From Paguma larvata (Eukaryota; Chordata; Mammalia; Carnivora; Viverridae), in assembly GCA_030068075.1 (NCBI GenBank), contig CM057829.1:82389132-82453131 (forward strand): DNA of 64,000 nucleotides, in the 5' to 3' direction. Position numbers and translations under genes: made by a program. Numbering within the stretch: position 1 is the first letter of the stretch; each line of letters starts with the position of its first letter. This document shows, piece by piece, positions 47,001 through 60,609 of this stretch. The notes under the pieces were generated by a model, which searched no databases, was not told where the DNA came from, and saw only the letters and a list, made by a program, of their open reading frames with translations.

Positions 47001-47149
47001 TGTAACCCTCAACCTCCATGTAATTTTTTAGTTTCATTATGGGGAGACATTGAAAACTGAAGGAAAATCAGCAATGGAATATACCCTAAATAGACGCTGT
47101 GATTTTTTTTACCCAGTGTTTCCCTTTATAGTCTCATAAAACGAACAAA
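44057..47149. other. AT-rich intron stretch
   Basis: About 3.1 kb of AT-rich sequence. No repeat family recognised. An 86-codon minus frame at 45727-45987 has no recognisable features. Confidence 0.45.
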
Positions 47150-47480
47150 AACTTCACAGCATTTTTCTCCTAAAGTGTTAGATATAGCATACACTAAAAT
47201 AATCCCTTTGTAAAGCAATTTAACAATTAGCACCAAGTCTTTGGGTAATTCTATTTCTGTAAATGTATCCCAAATAGATTCTAAAAGATGTATCGTTAGA
47301 GGAATAGGAAGGGATTAACAATAGTGGAGAGTTGAAAACAAACTTATGCTACATGTTAATATTACAAAACCATTGAAAGTGATGCGAGCAACATTTTCAA
47401 GATACAAATCATTCAGGAGAAAATGAGACTATATGGTATTGAGGAAAAAGTAGCATGTAGAATCAAATATGTTATTAATA
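47150..47480 (+). mobile_element. possible old L1 3' end
   Basis: 'gtaattctatttctgtaaat', 'ggaataggaagggattaaca' and 'atgagactatatggtattga' have the order of an old L1ME-type 3' end, but the match is loose. Confidence 0.3.
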
Positions 47481-48461
47481 AAAATTTGTAAGATTTTAAT
47501 AGTTGATTATCTTCTTCCTTGTTTTGTACATTGTGCATTACTTCATTTCCTCTTTTCTATAACAAACGCATATTTATTTTATAGCTAAAAACAATAAATG
47601 TTGTAAGAGGCCCTGACACGGTAAAATATTCTTAATTTATATTCTCACTCCCATCATCTCTTTTCTCTCTTTTCAATTCTTCTGCATCTGTCTTACAGTT
47701 TACACTTCGTCCTCCATTAGTTTTCTATTTCTTCGACTGCCTTATTCCTCTTATCCATTTAGTCCCCTGTCTGGTTTCTAGAAGATGTTAGTTACATTTA
47801 GCAATGGTGGTCTCAACATGCCTGGTACCGGCTATTTAGAATGTTTTGAAAAATAGTCATATTGAAACAATCATATCGTGTTCACACTTTTCCCCTTGTG
47901 GCTAAACAAGCGAATTCATAGGAAATATTTCTCTCATTCAGGAAAATATCTAAAGAAATTTGTTTTATCAAATACAATATGTCAAAATAAATTACATCCG
48001 AAAATAAAGTTGGGACGTTTCATTTTGGTTAAATTGCTTTTTTTAAAAGAAGTGTTATATGAAAAAAAATCCTACATAATATACCTATTACCACTACTCA
48101 CATTGTCTAATATTAATTATCTATTTAACTGCCACAGTAATCATCCTAATAACTATTATTGTGATTCCAACTTCAGAGATAAAGAATTTAGACTTGGATA
48201 AGCATTTAATAGTGTGGCATAAAGACACGTTCAGACATGCTCAGGTCCCCACATCTCTCCCAACCTGCTTCACCATCATCAATTAGAATATTCATCTACT
48301 GAGCACTGGCAGAGACCTTAGTTCAACCAACAGAGTAGCAAGTCCACCTTTATGTACATGACCCCAAACTGAGCCTGAAAAAAGGCATTAGAGACACAGC
48401 CTGAAAAAAGGCATTAATGGACATTATTCTGAAGAACACACCTTCCAATCTTTGAACTCTA
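47481..48461. other. intron stretch with a small tandem duplication
   Basis: Single-copy looking. At 48374-48415 the word agcctgaaaaaaggcatta occurs twice with a short spacer. A 107-codon frame at 47878-48201 lies in AT-rich sequence and is treated as chance. Confidence 0.45.
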
Positions 48462-48474
48462 AAATAAACACCTC

Positions 48475-48699
48475 GGGGCACCTGGGTGGCTCAGTCGGTT
48501 GAGAATCTGACTTTAGTTCAGGTCATGATCTCACAGTTCGTGAGTTTGAGCCCCGCATCGCGGCTTACAGCTCAGAGCCTGGAGCCTGCTTCAGATTCTG
48601 TTTCTCTCTTTCTTTCTCTGCCCCTCCCTGGATCACACTTTGTCTCTCTCTGTCTCTCAAAAATGAACAAACGCTAAAAAACAATTAAAAAACTTAATT
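48475..48699 (+). mobile_element. CAN-SINE with target-site duplication
   Basis: Head ggggcacctgggtggctcag, CT-rich middle, tail 'caaaaatgaacaaacgctaa'. Direct repeats aaataaacacctc (48462-48474) and aaataaacaactc (48700-48712), 12 of 13 identical. Confidence 0.95.
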
Positions 48700-48712
48700 A
48701 AATAAACAACTC

Positions 48713-51700
48713 TACTCTCTGTTGACCTTCCCTTGTTCAACTTTTTACCTAGAGTGTATCATGCTTTTGCCTTACAATTTCAAGGCCTGTGAAGCTGTTT
48801 AAGCGTCTCAGAATTTGTTCCTTTACTTATGATTCCAGTGCTAATAAACCAATCTCAGTTTTTGATTTTCTCCTTAGAGAAACAGTTTATGTTTTATAAG
48901 AACCATAGCACAGGACTAGGCTTCCTGAAATGGGTACCCTAAAATCTATCTTTAGTGGTTTATGAAAAAGTCAACTTCCTTGGTCCTGTGGTAGAACTTA
49001 ATGTTTGTCAGAGTCGAAAAAGAAACGGCTAAATGAAGCTCCTATCTTTTTTGAAAATGGTTAGAGGGCACAATGAGAACACATGATTTAAAAGGAAGCA
49101 CGTGGTTTATTTATGCTCTCATAGGAAGGTTCTGCACTGCCATAGTTATGGTAATAATAGAGTAAAGCCAAAGGATAATTAGATGGGCCTACTTTACTCT
49201 CTCAAACCACAGCTGGTGTGGCAGGCAGGAATTGATTTCTGAAATTGTTTTCTATTTAACAATGAATATGTAGCAGATTATCTGTTTAAGAATGAGAGCA
49301 TAACATCCGCTTTCCAACTTCCTAAATAATTTAATGTTGGAAAACTAAATCCTTAAAAGTTTTTTATTCGCCAAACTGAAAATGTCAAGCAGCTTATAAC
49401 ATTAAGATTTACTCTTACAGAATCAACCTAAAAATATTTAAGGTTTCTTCCCCTGGAGCTTCAGATATGTTTCAAGACCTTAAAAGCTATTGTTTGGATA
49501 TGGTCCGTATTTGATTACATACCACACTTACAAAATTTCTAGTTGTGTACAATACAACCATTGCAAACATCTACACTTTTTAAGCAATATCTTTCCTTAA
49601 AATTACTACCTACCAGGTCTCACGTTGTTTATTTGATTATGTAATTAATCATTTACACATAAGATATATTTACTTTCTATACCAGCTGGTGAAATGACTA
49701 AGTAAACCAATCACATGAATTTTTATTATATCCAATTAATGTAGAGAAGAATTCTATATTTTCAAGAACTTCCTGTTGATTATTGACTTTCTATATTACA
49801 TAAATTAACGGTGCCCATTTCAAGACTCTCTGGATGTACTTCCCATATGCATGGCTTCTAAGTGTATAAGTGATGGAACTATAAAAACAAATATTAGAAA
49901 CACTTAGAAGTTGGATGGAAAATAACAATTAGCCTTGACAAGAGAAAACTGAACCAAAGCCTTAAGATGGAACGTAGTAATTTCATATTGCACATTTAGC
50001 AAAGCTACCTGCTGTGTTTACCAGGGTCATTCCTCCCTCGCTGCTCTTTGCCAAACAAATAATAACACGCTGGACACTTTGGATTTCCTCTCGTCTCTGC
50101 GCTAGGATGAAAGCGAGCTTAAGGGCAGATGCTCTTGAGGGCTTTACTCTCTCTAGCGTGCATGTTGTATGTTTGCCTGGGTAGATATAAAACAATGTTG
50201 CGGAAACCCTATAACCTTCTGGCTTTAGAATTTATCAGAGGAATTTTAAAGATTTACTATTTTAATTATGTTTCAAATAAACTGCTGTGAAAATAAATTC
50301 ACACGGTCCTGCGTGATAGGTGGAGCTGTGTCCTAGGAATGCACAGTATGAACCACAATACAGGCTAGGCCTGGAAACAAAGTGCAGAGAGGAAAGGTAC
50401 TAATTTGGGAGACACATTTATAGAAGACCAGTTTTGTGCTGCTTTTGGTCCTTTATATGTGAATTATGGGCCATGATTGATTCTCAGACATTTTTCAGGG
50501 TATGCCATTTTAATACCAGCAAAGTGATTTATCCAACTCTGGACTTTCTTTTAATAAGGCCTTGCCAAATGAAGATTTCGTCTTAAGCAGCATTTATACT
50601 TGACCACAGAGGTATCCATAATGACAAGTTTAAATATTAACCGCTTGGGCAGCACCAATTTTACCAGAATAAAAACCTAGCTAAGTTGTGCACTCCCCCA
50701 CAAAAATCCTCCCCATCCCCAATCCATTCAGCTGTTATGAAAGCAGAAATCCTTGACCTCGTCTAGCACCTACAATATGTGAACCTGGCTCCTGCTGCCA
50801 TCACAGCTGGCTTAAGAATCCCTTGGAGAGTCATTAGCTACAGAAAGAGATGAAATAGCTTATCTAATGAGGTTACAATAGGAGTTGGAACTCTTCAGCC
50901 TCCTTCAAGTCAGCCATCCTATCCGAGTACTCATTCTCACCTCCCTACCTTCCTCATAATCATTTTCTGTATCTGGAATGCTCTAGCATTTCTCTGTGAT
51001 CAAAACACTACACTGCATGAAGCTTGAAGAGCTAATCCAATTATGGCATTATCCTCCGAAGAAAAATGTTGTGCTTACAAGACATACTGTATTCCTATGT
51101 GTTAACATCTCTTTCTTGCTAATTCATGGATTTCTTAAATGAAATAATATATACAAAAACACTAACACAGTGCTTAGTATATAATATGGCTCTCAAAAGT
51201 GTGAGTTTCTTTCTCTTGCTTTTATTTTGCCTACAAATTCTAGCACAGTTTTCAGTGCATGGCAGAATAAATTGGCCTGCATGTCTCCATAGCTTGCCAC
51301 GATGCTGCCATCTGCTTGGTGAGAACGTAAAAGAAATGCATGGAAAGAAACTCCTTGGAATCCGGCATTTTGAAGCCAGCGAGTTCATGGTATCTAAGTT
51401 CAGGTTTGTGGATTAGTGTGATCCCTTACTGTAATTTTCACTAGGGAAGAGAAAAAGATGGATAATGCTATAAATGAGTGCATATTTAATAAAAGTAGGC
51501 GTAGTTAATTTGGTAGATGTCCTTAATCACGCAATTTTATTTTCTGCTCATACAGTTTTTAAACAACAATTGCTCTTATGGAATAGTGGAGAGAAAGTTT
51601 GCCATCATTTTGGGGTATTTTTGGTGTTTTCCTTTGCTGGCTATGTTATCACCCTTTTGGTGATATCATAATGGGATTAGTTGTTAAGGCTTCATGCAGT

Positions 51701-51939
51701 TTTCCTCATTTTTCAGGCTTTATTTCTTTTTTTTACTTTAGTTTAAAATTGCCTAAAATTCTAGAACCAGAAAACTATCACTGTGGAAAAAAATGGTGGT
51801 CTTTTCTGATAAATATATCCAATTTTTCTGGTGTTTCAACTTTTCAATCTTTGTTGTTAAATTTAATTTAATTTCTTAATTATACATAGTATGTATATAA
51901 TAGTTCATTGTCCTAATGTCACAGTTCAACTCAATTTTA
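48713..51939. other. repeat-poor intron stretch
   Basis: About 3.2 kb without recognised transposons, one of the longest such blocks here. The part 49920-50200 has higher GC and mixed words and could be a conserved element. Open frames of 65-96 codons at 51119-51871 overlap on both strands and look like chance. Confidence 0.4.
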
Positions 51940-52650
51940 CAAGCATTTCTTAAGGGTTTATTATGTCCACATTTCCCTTGCAAAGTGTGAGGAGAAGAAA
52001 ATCAAGGAAAAGAAAGATCTCTATTCTAATGAAGCTTACATTCTCTGGAAGGAAGATAGACAATAAGCCTAATAACTAAGAAAACTGTAGGCATGAAAAG
52101 TAAAAAGTGCTCTGGAAAAAAAGAAATGGTGCAGCAGGGTCGGAGTGTCAAGATGTTGAGAAGTTACAAGCTGCCATATTAAGTTGGTGGTCAAGAGACA
52201 CCTAATTGAGAATGGAGGGTTTGAACGATGATTTGAAGGAGATAAGTTAGCCAAAGAGATATCCAGATGAAGACAATTCTAAGGTAGCAACATTAGCCCG
52301 AACAAAAGCCGGAAGGTAGGTGCACTTCTGGTGTGTTTCAGGACCAGAGAAGAGACTGCTGCGGTTAGAATAAATGAGTGCGGGGGCAATGGCAGGAGAT
52401 GAGGCCCGATGAGTTACGAAGGTGAGGCAAGAAATAGAGCACTTAAGGCCTAGGGCACTTTTACTCTTGCTCTGCGTGAGATGGGGGAGCCATGACAGCT
52501 TTCTGAGTAAAGGAAAAAAATGGTCTGTACTTTAAGAAGGATCTAGTTGCTGTGATGGGAACAGACTATAAGGGCCCATGTGAAGGACGACAGAGACCTA
52601 CACAAAGGCTTCACAGTCTTCCAGGTAAAAAAATGCTAGTGGCCTGGAAC
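51940..52650 (-). mobile_element. L2, antisense, long
   Basis: 'gaagcttacattctctggaa', 'aatggagggtttgaacgatg', 'cgagtgagatgggggagcca'-like words ('tgcgtgagatgggggagcca') and 'gaaggatctagttgctgtga' follow the inverted L2 3' half in order over 700 bp. Confidence 0.65.
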
Positions 52651-54054
52651 AGCCAGACAGCCATGGAATTGGAAAAGTAGTCAGATTCTCTCCATATATA
52701 TTTTATAAATATATAAATATGTTGAAGGAGGAGTCAACAGAATTTCTTGAGAGACTGCATATATTAACAATCGAGTATAGTAATCTTTATTTAGTAACCA
52801 GTAACTGATAATTAAAACCCACATGGAAAATAATATCTATAAATCAATGACATAGTTCATCTTATGTTTTTTTTTTTTCATTTCTGTGGAGAACTGTAAA
52901 ATAAATTTTCTATGCTGAAGATGATGACGGGCTGTGTATTAAATTGGGTAAAATGTTACTATAAGAAAGTAAGGTAGATAATGAAAGCTATGACTCAGTA
53001 GCAATTATTGTGCACCAGTATTAATGGGTTACTCATTTAAGGAAAGAAATAAATCACTGATCCGTTTCATTGATTAATTAACCTCCTACGGAAACTGTAG
53101 AAATTTTACCCAATATTATATTTTCATGACTGGTTTTATTTTACTCAGAAGTGCTTTAATAAATGTCATATTTTAATACTAAGAAGCTTCAGCATGTTGG
53201 AATATTCTGCAGGTTTAACAAAAGCTTAGCAAAGCATTTTGATATATAAGCAAAATTCTAATAAAGATTCAGTATATTAGTTCTTTCATGCCAAAAGAGA
53301 ATTCTTTAAAATTAACATTACATTCCAGTGATAGGCAGAGTGATTAGACAGTGAATGTGCTTGGCTATTTTAAAAGAATACAATCATTAGCACAAAATGA
53401 TTTGTAGTGCAATTTTCCTTCACTTGGGAGGAAAACAATTCCCTTTCATATTTAGTAAATATATTTAAGAATATAACTCAAACAAAAAAGAATGTACCTA
53501 GAAAAAGTAGGTTCTGTAGAAGTATAATGCTTACATTTCTCTTACATTTTAAAAAGATGCCATTAGACGCAGGTCAGACGTACAATTAAAACTGAGGAAA
53601 ATAGATGTAGTTTATAATAGAGAAATGTATTGCAGTTTTGACAACATACGAAATTTCATACGCATTAGTCAGAAAATATAATTTGGAAAATTATATTTAA
53701 AGCTTACACAGCTTTACAAGTATTTAATGCTTTAGAGACAAGATGGCCCAACACAATTAGCCAAATCCTGAGGCAGCATTAAAATGCTGAAATATGAGAT
53801 TGTAAGGAGATTCTCAAGTCAGAAGTTTTCTAAAATCATTTTGATTAGTTAAAATATAATTTCACTTATAAGATGCCCCATGGTTTACTCAAGATTTTGT
53901 GTATTTTTATATATTTTGTTCTCGTGTACAACAGCTAAAAAAAAATCAGTAGGTTTTACTTATCATATGTACTAGAGGAAGGCCTAAAAAAAGCTCTCCA
54001 ATACACAATCCATATCCTGAAGAAGATACAAATTTGTGTTTTTATGTATCACTT
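52651..54054. other. AT-rich intron stretch
   Basis: Nothing assignable. Confidence 0.5.
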
Positions 54055-54260
54055 TTAAATCAGTATATCTCAAACTGCTATAGAAACATCTGGAATACAT
54101 ATTAAAATCATAAGAATCACCTGCACACATATAAACAATGCACAGAACTGGGGTCCACCCAGTTACATACAGACTCAGGACTTTCTGCATTTGTATCTGC
54201 ATTTGTAACATGCATCTAACATGTATTCTGGGGACATAACATTTTGAGAATCAAAGAATG
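54055..54260 (+). mobile_element. MER5A-like hAT relic
   Basis: 'cagtatatctcaaactgcta', 'aaaatcataagaatcacctg', 'aactggggtccacccagtta', 'ctgcatttgtatctgcattt' and the end 'cattttgagaatcaaagaat' fit a MER5A-type element nearly end to end. Confidence 0.65.
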
Positions 54261-54960
54261 GGCAATAGTAATACATTATTAATTGGTGGAATATATATCA
54301 ATCACAGTGGCTGAGAATACGGTCTATAAGGACCAGTAGAAAAAGGGATACCGAAGCAGATCTTTAAGGATGGGTAGAATTTGAATGCACAGAGGTAGGA
54401 AGAAGGTGCTTCCGGTGAGGGGACTGGATATTAAGGAATTTTTAGAAAACAGTCAGGTAGTATGACTTAGGTGGTAAAAGTGATTTGAGCTAGACTGTGG
54501 ATAGCAGGCCGTTGTACCACCCAAATCTCCAAGCACCTCCTCTTTAGTATTAAGTGTTTTGGAGGCTGACAGCTTATGGTTGAATATTCCTCTGACAGCT
54601 GTTCTAGACTGATAAGAACAACCTGGCCCAAGGTCACATCCTCAGGTAGGGGCATAGCCAAGGACAACTTAATGGCAGAAGTTGGGATGGCATAAAGCCC
54701 TGGCTCCTTACCCCAATCAGGACAACTAGAGTGCCCTTCCAGCTCCAAAGCACTCCGTGGGATTGACTCAGGCCATTGTTGTGGATGCACGTTAGCTCCA
54801 TGACTTCCTCTGCTCAATCTTGCTCCTTTTGCACCTGTGAAGTGTTAATCTCAAGAGCAGTGCCTCATAAACTTCCTGTATAGATCTGTCTCAGAGTGCA
54901 TTTAACCTTGGAATTCAACCCACAGTGTCTGGCCCTAGCTGAGCTTACAAATTAATGTAC
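54261..54960 (+). mobile_element. possible old LTR-like repeat
   Basis: 'gaagtgttaatctcaagagc', 'agtgcctcataaacttcctg' and 'gatctgtctcagagtgcatt' resemble the 3' end of an ancient LTR-type repeat. The 5' limit and family are not known. The 116-codon minus frame at 54467-54817 falls in it. Confidence 0.35.
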
Positions 54961-55354
54961 TTCTAGTTCCTTTCTATATATCTGTTTCGCTTGACACAAT
55001 GAGGGTATTGTTTGCTTTAAAATTGGATTATTAGACAAAAATTGTACAATCTGAAGATTTCACTGAAAAATCTACATTTCTGGCTTGCGTTTTGGAACTG
55101 ACATGTCTGGCCCCACAGAAAACATATGCATGCATCTTCACCGAGAACTAGGCCACCGTTCCCTTGGGGAGAGTCATTCCTGCTCCATGTCCCCTTGTCC
55201 ACACATCTCCACATTGACTCCAACATCAGTAGGTCAACTGTTTACGAATTTATTTAAATGAATTGGTCAGTGACTCAGGTACATATCTAAACTGCACCCT
55301 TTAATATTTAACCTTAGCTTTTAAAAGCGCGAGAGAATTAGGAAAAGCCATTAG

Positions 55355-55548
55355 GCAGAGTGATGAAGAGCATGGTTTGGGGTTTGATTTCTGCCTCTGT
55401 ACAGCCTTGGGTTATTCGAAATCTCTATACCTTTATTTCCTTATCCGTTAAATGGGGAAATATATCACATTAGAGTATTGTGAGGATTCACTAAAATAAT
55501 GAAGGCAAAGAACCTGATACAGAGCTCAGCATCGAGTAAATTAAGCTG
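55355..55548 (+). mobile_element. MIR
   Basis: 'gatgaagagcatggtttggg', 'ttccttatccgttaaatggg' and 'tattgtgaggattcactaaa' are the MIR core and 3' half. Confidence 0.7.
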
Positions 55549-55582
55549 TTTTTCACACCACACAGATGAATACACTCACACA

Positions 55583-55665
55583 TTTATATATATATATAAC
55601 ATATATACACACATATATTTATATAATTTATACATTATGTGATTTATATATCTATGATACATTGG
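55583..55665. repeat. TA-rich simple repeat
   Basis: Imperfect (TA)n with CA interruptions. Confidence 0.75.
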
Positions 55666-56289
55666 ATATAATTTTATACTATAGGAAAGTGAAATAAGTA
55701 AATTAAAAAGGTATTTTGAAGAAAGAAAATAAAATATTTATTAGCATTGTTTTTAAAATTTAGGAAAAATATTCTAATAAAAAATTACATGGGTACCAAA
55801 AGCAAGCATCATTTATAGTCTTCTCATCACAATTATTTTTTTGTCTTGTTTTATAAAATCATGAAGCTCCCTGGAGAAGGAAAAATATTTTTATTTCATA
55901 GAGGGATGCTTTTCTGATAAATACAATTTTTTAGACACACTCTTCCTTAAACAGTTTCTAAATTTGAACTCACTAGTTTATGCTCACTAAGAAACATTCT
56001 TTTTCCAGCCCAATTTTTGGTAAAGGGATAAAGCAGTGCAGTTAGCTCTGATTGTATCAATGGGTGAATCAGGGAGGCATATTAGTGACTATCTTATCCT
56101 GACTTTACACCTGTAAACCTTAGATGCCAAATTCATTAGGTCATTGGATAAAATGAAAATAAAAAAATATTTTTGGTTTCAGTGATTCATAAAAGTCTCT
56201 AAGTCAAGTCTTCCTAAAGTCACCTAAAGATACTTTTACTCACTATAATAAACAATTCCAAGTACTTGGGGATCATTTCATCCTCCACT
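55666..56289. other. AT-rich intron stretch
   Basis: Nothing assignable. Confidence 0.5.
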
Positions 56290-56360
56290 CTGTGTGTGTG
56301 TGTGCGTTTGTGTGTGTGTGTGCGTGCGTACGCGTGAGAGAGGGAGAGAGGGAGGGAGAG
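56290..56360. repeat. (TG)n-(CG)-(GA)n compound microsatellite
   Basis: TG runs broken by TGCG, then 'gcgtgcgtacgcgtgagaga', then GGGA/GA repeats. Confidence 0.9.
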
Positions 56361-58491
56361 TTTTAACAGCTATATGAATAAATCTATTAACCAATGCTCT
56401 TTGGGGTTCATGTAAAACAGTGGTCAATCAAATAGGTTATTTTCAGTGAAATTAATTTATAAGTTTGAATTCAGAGTTTACTAATACAGTAGCTAAAGGG
56501 GAAGCCAAACAAAAAAAAACATATGTGAAAATTTTTACTAACTGCAATTACAGTTTTGTTCATTGCTACCAAACAATTCAAATAAATGTGTAATATAGAA
56601 CTTTTTGAGTACATATATTTAGTATTTTACCAGTTTATTTCCAAATTTCCATCTCTTTAGTAAAGAAATGCGTGAGTAGAGTATATTAATCAGCCAAATT
56701 TGTGTGCTTTAAAACTTGGGGCTAAACATATTACTCTTTCTTCCTAAGCAGGCCTTTTACCATCTCAGTGTGGGTTTAACTACTCGCATCCAATAAAGGG
56801 TCTTCACATATATTTGGGACTCCTGTCATTCTTACCTGAAAGGAACTCCTTTCTCTCATAATTCCCCTCATTATCCCTTGCCATTGCTTACGCTTCAGCT
56901 GATGACACCAAAATAAGGATTTAAAGTACACAGAGTATAAAGTTCTGGGAAACGTGCATGATTTTGTGGGCTTACAGACATATCCTGTTCATCAGGTACT
57001 GGATTCGATACACAGAGTGGCATGTGTTTCCTGGCCTACTGTACTCAAGATTTTGGAAAGGCAGCTGTTTGACAATTTTATTTACATTTTCTCAGATTTT
57101 ATTTCCAAAATTGAAAATTCCACCTGGATTAAAATATATGCCTACAAGGTAAGAAAATCAGAAATGCAAGAACACTACCCCTAACCGATCCTACTGGCTT
57201 TCACACAGTGCTGCTCCTTGCATCTTTCGGCTTGATATCATTTTTGGATGTAGCTAAATGCCAGATACCCTGACAAACATACACTCTACCAGCTGGATCT
57301 CCATCTGCTCAACTAAACATTTTCACACCCAATCTGTATAAAAAGCTATGTTTTCAAAGACAGTTATCTACAACTGAAATATTAAAATCTTAACTCCAGG
57401 AGTCCTTTCACTTACATATTTCACATGCATTTAAGCACGAATACAAAACTACTTCCAAGTATTAGCAGTGGCGTGCTTGCACTCTGCTGTCAAAAGTTGT
57501 CTTAAGCCATCCATGAACGGGCAGACAGACTTCTGAGCACAAGAAATATTTTTGAGATTTTTTTCAAAACGGATTGCTAGCACCTTTTGATGTGTTTGCT
57601 TAGAAAAAAAATATAACCTGCTAAACTAATGCTAATGAACAGGATTATTTTTTAGAAATATGCATTAAGTTTGCCTTGGGATAACTTTTCTTGCCTATAT
57701 ATGAATTAATTATCAGTAAATACGTTTATAATTCAATCCTTATAATAGTTACCAATGTCTTTTTAATTATACACAGTGGTCAATAAAATCTCAATAATAC
57801 AAAGTGGCCAATAAAATCTCAGGTAATTTTTAAAAGCTTCTACCTGAAAATCACCAAATTAAATCCAGATGGTTCTAAAGAATACTGCATAAACCCCAGT
57901 GGCAATTAGATTTTCTAGGTTGGGGAGCAATCGTCTATAAAGCACTATTAGATTTTAGGAACCCCAAGAGCAGATGAAAAGCATGAAGTATAAAAATAAA
58001 GCAATATTGCCATTGAGGCAAAAACAGGATCACAGAACACACACAACATATTACTGAATAATAGGAAAAGTTTGGACACAGGAAACTATAGACTCTCAGA
58101 ACTGTGTACATTGCCTTTAGATAATGTTGATGGCCATGCTTTAAAAAATACGTGTGCAAGTACATTGGGACAAGTAAGAGAAGTCCATTCTTTCAGTCCA
58201 TTCTTTCGAAGAATATAGTCAAGAAAACAAAGGATTAACGATGATTTCAAGATTTATATAGAGAAACACAAATCTGCCTTTCTTAGCACGCTGGCGGCGA
58301 ACAAACACAAAGCATTCAGGACTTTGCACTTTGTTACAAATCAAGTCCTTGTCCAGGAAGCAGAGGAAAATGTTTGTGTGTTCATAGCAAGAGAAGAAGA
58401 AAGAGAATTTGTTTTCTAAGAGGGAGAAGGGGTGTGTGCAAGCCCTTTATGCATAGGTTTTCCATTCATTATTCTATTGTCTACTTTTTTC
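56361..58491. other. intron stretch without recognised transposons
   Basis: Single-copy looking. Two small duplications are visible: 'gtcaataaaatctca' / 'gccaataaaatctca' near 57778-57822, and 'gtccattctttc' twice at about 58181-58208. Confidence 0.45.
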
Positions 58492-58695
58492 TCTTAAGTT
58501 TATTTATTTTTTGAGAGAGAGATAGAGCATAAGTGGGGGAGGAGCAGAGACAGAGAGAGAGAGACAGAATCCCAAGAAGACTCCAGGTCCTGAGTTGTCA
58601 GCATAGGGCCCGGTGTGGGCTCAGTCTCACAAATCACAAGATCATGACCTGAGTCGAAGTTGGACGCTTAACTAACTGAGCCACCAAGATGCCCC
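58492..58695 (-). mobile_element. CAN-SINE, full length
   Basis: On the minus strand: head ggggcatcttggtggctcag, 'gactcaggtcatgatcttgt', CT-rich middle and the tail 'aaaaaataaataaacttaag'. No clear target-site duplication. Confidence 0.92.
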
Positions 58696-60247
58696 ATTCT
58701 CTTCTTGAAAAAAAAAGCATTATTTCAGGTAAATATACCTTTTCCAGGAGGAAGATTATAGAGGATAAAAACGGGTGTGTATGAGAGGAGAGCGGTTTGA
58801 GAGCAAGGGAATCACGGAGACAGGTTTTGTTCAGGTAAGTACCTTACAAGAAAAACAACTTTTAACTTCCAATTCTGTACTTCCCCTAGGTAGACAAAGA
58901 AAAGATCCAAATCACAATGCATAAAAACACCTATGGTGGAGACCAAAATTTCTTTTAAGAGTCTACCAGCAGAAAAACATTATAAATGCCAATAATAACA
59001 TATGTACCTAAGGGAAATACTTGCAAAAATATAGCTCAATTCTAGTGCTAAATTCAAAGCAAGAGACCAATGGAATTTAGAATCAGTTCTAAATGGTTTT
59101 TATTTCATGGAAATTTTAACATACTTCACTTCTTCGGTATTCTTTTAATAATCAAAACTCTTTAAAACACTTTTCACCTGAAAGAGATAAATGTCCCTTT
59201 ATCAAAACAAATGTCAGGACTTTTCAGCTGCATGATAAAACAGGCCAAACCAGAGATGGGTAACTGACTCAAAATAAACATCTGCTAGGATCAATGGTCT
59301 AAAATTTCCCATGATTGCAAGCTTTGTTTAAAATGGTAAAAGTTAGGATATAACATCCTACTATACTACACTGTTTCCCACCCTCCACACCTACTCTTGC
59401 TCTTGTCAAAATATATCTACCTAATTCACCTAGGTGAAAAATAAAATATAAAATGAGAAAGACGATTTAAAAACTATTCGAACAAAATGAACTACCACTT
59501 TTCTCAATATTGAAAACAGGTGTACACTTAACCAACACTGATTGCAGTAAAAAAAAAATTGTTTTCAACACACTGGTATGCTTAATATTTTATATTTACC
59601 CAGACGCACTATGCAGAAACAATATATTTAATTGGTTGAAAAAAAGGACTTTGAATCATAGAAATATCAATGAAGAAAACTTGCTTAATTCAAGCATTTG
59701 CCAAGAAAAAATGGTTATCATCAAACACGAGATTAAATAATTATCTGTTTTCTTTGCTGGCTCAGGATAGATGTAGTACTGATGCCTACGCTTACTGAAA
59801 AAAAAATGACATAACATCCTGTCTTTGCCATCAATGAGATCCATCAAATATTCAACAACAATAATTGTAGATCTGTATACTATCTGATGTCTTCACCAAA
59901 CATTAGCCATATAGCATATAATACCATACATAGGCTAATGTCATAAGAACCCTCAAGAATTAATACCATATGTGATAGTGGAAGCGAAAAGAAAAGAGAT
60001 TGATACCTATGTCCCCCGATAATTTAGGTTCCATGAGGCACTATGATCATTTCACCACCGAATCCCAAGCCCTCAGCAAAGTTGAGTGTTAAATATCTAA
60101 TGAATAGTATAACTAGAACTTACTTAGAAGAAAGGCTGACTAGCCTGTAATCTAAAATCCTTCCTATGTCATAATTTCCAATAATTCACTGAAGGTTATA
60201 AGGAGAAACAAGCATAGAAAGCAATTTTTAAAACAGAAATTATTTTT
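58696..60247. other. AT-rich intron stretch
   Basis: Nothing assignable. Confidence 0.5.
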
Positions 60248-60260
60248 CCTTAGAATTTTT

Positions 60261-60466
60261 TTTAAATGTTTATTTATTTTTCGGAGAGAAACAGAGTACA
60301 AGTGGGGGAGGGGCAGAGAGCGAAGGAGACACAGAATGTGTAGCAGGCTGCGGGCTCTGAGCTGTCAGCACAGAGACCGACGTGGGTCTCGAACCCACAA
60401 ACCATGAGATTATGACCTGAGCCAAAGATGGATGCTTAACCTACTGAGCCACCCAGACACCACTGT
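60261..60466 (-). mobile_element. CAN-SINE with target-site duplication
   Basis: On the minus strand: head 'gtggtgtctgggtggctcag', 'ggctcaggtcataatctcat', tail 'aaaaataaataaacatttaa'. Direct repeats ccttagaattttt (60248-60260) and ccctagaattttt (60467-60479), 12 of 13 identical. Confidence 0.94.
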
Positions 60467-60609
60467 CCCTAGAATTTTTAATGTAAAATTATACTCCCTC
60501 TTTCCTCTTCATCACTTTTAGTGAGTAAGCTTCCCGCTGATGTGGGAATATCCAGAGCCCTGGGATCTCATCATGGCATATCGAGGTTTTGGACTAAAAT
60601 TCTTCAGAC

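Noticed and set aside
50641..50700. Weak resemblance to the start of a U6 snRNA pseudogene ('cgcttgggcagcacca')
   Set aside because: The match stops after about 15 bases and the rest of U6 is absent.
54467..54817. 116-codon frame on the minus strand
   Set aside because: Falls in a GC-richer old repeat-like block. No domain and no splice signals.
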